From an uncultured Verrucomicrobiae bacterium (GTDB lineage: Bacteria > Verrucomicrobiota > Verrucomicrobiia > Palsa-1439): a stretch of DNA of 6,524 nucleotides. The notes below the pieces were generated by a model. It did no database searches. It saw nothing but the letters and a program-made list of their open reading frames with translations, and had not been told where the DNA came from. Numbering within the stretch: the first letter of the stretch is position 1; every line of letters starts with the position of its first letter. The position numbers and the translations under genes were made by a program. The stretch lies in contig CALBCO010000050.1 in NCBI GenBank assembly GCA_937927265.1, positions 1 through 6,524 on the forward strand, given 5' to 3'. Shown here piece by piece: positions 5,863 through 6,524 of the stretch.

Positions 5863-6524
5863 CTGCACCCAACTCACCCGCGCCATATTTAAACCTTCCA
5901 AATCGAGGCGTCGGAGGTGGGTTGTGTCCAATCCGTCCAGCACGGCGGTGTTTTCTCGCGACTTCGGCGGCTGCCTGCGCCAACGTCTCCAGTAGTCTTC
6001 CAAGCGTGTCTCGCGTTCCTGACAGACCACCAGTCGAGGACCGGGGGCATGGAGAAATGTTTGCACCGCTTCCAGGCTGTTCAATCCTTCCCAACGCCGG
6101 TCAGTGTAAAATACTAAGCTCGGTTCGCCGTAGCGCCACGAGCCGCAACGGGTCTCTGCGGGTAATAGACGAGCTAATTTCTGAATCGCTATGGCCGGCA
6201 CAACGTGCCGCCAGGTGACACCGAGCATCACAATCGCCGTCCCCAACACGGCCAGGGGCAAGACCGTTCGTGCGACTCGCCCGTTCCGCCAATACACTGC
6301 CAACGTGGCCAACGCCGCCAAAATTCCGGCTGCTGCCAACAAAAGGCCGCGCCATGGATCGGCGACTGTTTGCGTGACTACAAAGGCGCCAATCGCCATT
6401 GCGAGACCAGCCCCAGTGACGATCCAAAACCAGACAGTAGCCCCGGGCGACGTGCTTCGTACTTGCCCCAACAAAAGAAACAAGGCCGGGAAAGCCGGGA
6501 GCACGTAATGTGGGAGTTTTGTCA
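5836..6524 (-). CDS. PMT/ArnT-like membrane glycosyltransferase, C-terminal part (5' partial)
   Basis: The frame is open to the right edge, so the gene begins outside the window; 228 residues are visible. The first ones read TKLPHYVLPAFPAL, the conserved K-L-P-H-Y-x-L-P-x-x-P segment of bacterial ArnT/PMT family (GT83-like, dolichyl-phosphate-mannose mannosyltransferase related) proteins. These are inner-membrane enzymes that move a sugar from a polyprenyl phosphate carrier onto lipid A, proteins or other envelope acceptors. The GTG at 6502-6504 encodes the Val of this motif and is not a start. Hydrophobic helices follow at about 7-19, 29-49, 59-77 and 85-102, then a C-terminal soluble tail of about 120 residues (PAETRCGSWRYGEPSLVFYTDRR), probably periplasmic, as is usual for ArnT-like proteins. 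Acceptor and sugar are unknown because the catalytic N-terminal half is missing. The stop (TAG, 5838-5836) lies inside the PAP2 gene. Confidence 0.85.
   Translation of the reverse strand, partial: TKLPHYVLPAFPALFLLLGQVRSTSPGATVWFWIVTGAGLAMAIGAFVVTQTVADPWRGLLLAAAGILAALATLAVYWRNGRVARTVLPLAVLGTAIVMLGVTWRHVVPAIAIQKLARLLPAETRCGSWRYGEPSLVFYTDRRWEGLNSLEAVQTFLHAPGPRLVVCQERETRLEDYWRRWRRQPPKSRENTAVLDGLDTTHLRRLDLEGLNMARVSWVQLRLYYRTQ

Overview
The window is ordinary bacterial chromosome of moderately high GC, coding almost throughout, with seven protein genes and no RNA gene, mobile element, CRISPR array or phage gene that I can see. The gene complement (Gram-negative-type envelope sugar genes, a bacterial AccD with zinc finger, a ComF-type phosphoribosyltransferase, an ArnT/PMT-like glycosyltransferase) and the protein style resemble the Verrucomicrobiota and relatives. 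That placement rests on resemblance only and was not tested by a search.

Left part, plus strand (1-2618): the 3' portion of a comF-family gene, then accD (acetyl-CoA carboxylase carboxyltransferase beta subunit), then folC (dihydrofolate/folylpolyglutamate synthase). The comF stop and an accD start codon overlap, and folC begins 17 bases after accD, so the three are probably one operon. The accD-folC pairing also occurs in distant bacteria such as E. coli.

Middle, minus strand (2625-5108): a 464-residue cytoplasmic tetratricopeptide-repeat protein that converges on folC with only 6 bases between them, and upstream of it a 309-residue NAD-dependent nucleotide-sugar epimerase resembling UDP-glucuronate 4-epimerases. 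They are separated by a 159-base gap (4020-4178) that appears non-coding.

Right part (5109-6524): a 79-base divergent spacer holding a 10-base palindrome, a plus-strand PAP2-family membrane phosphatase (5188-5862), and the C-terminal part of a minus-strand PMT/ArnT-like membrane glycosyltransferase that runs off the right edge. The last two genes converge and their 3' ends overlap by 27 bases. Epimerase, PAP2 phosphatase and polyprenyl-phosphate-sugar-dependent glycosyltransferase together suggest a small cell-envelope glycan or lipid modification neighbourhood, although their orientations show they are not one operon.

I found no convincing evidence of an undescribed system. The observations worth a second look are residue-level departures from family motifs, the two tightly convergent gene pairs, the unassigned TPR protein and the envelope gene grouping.
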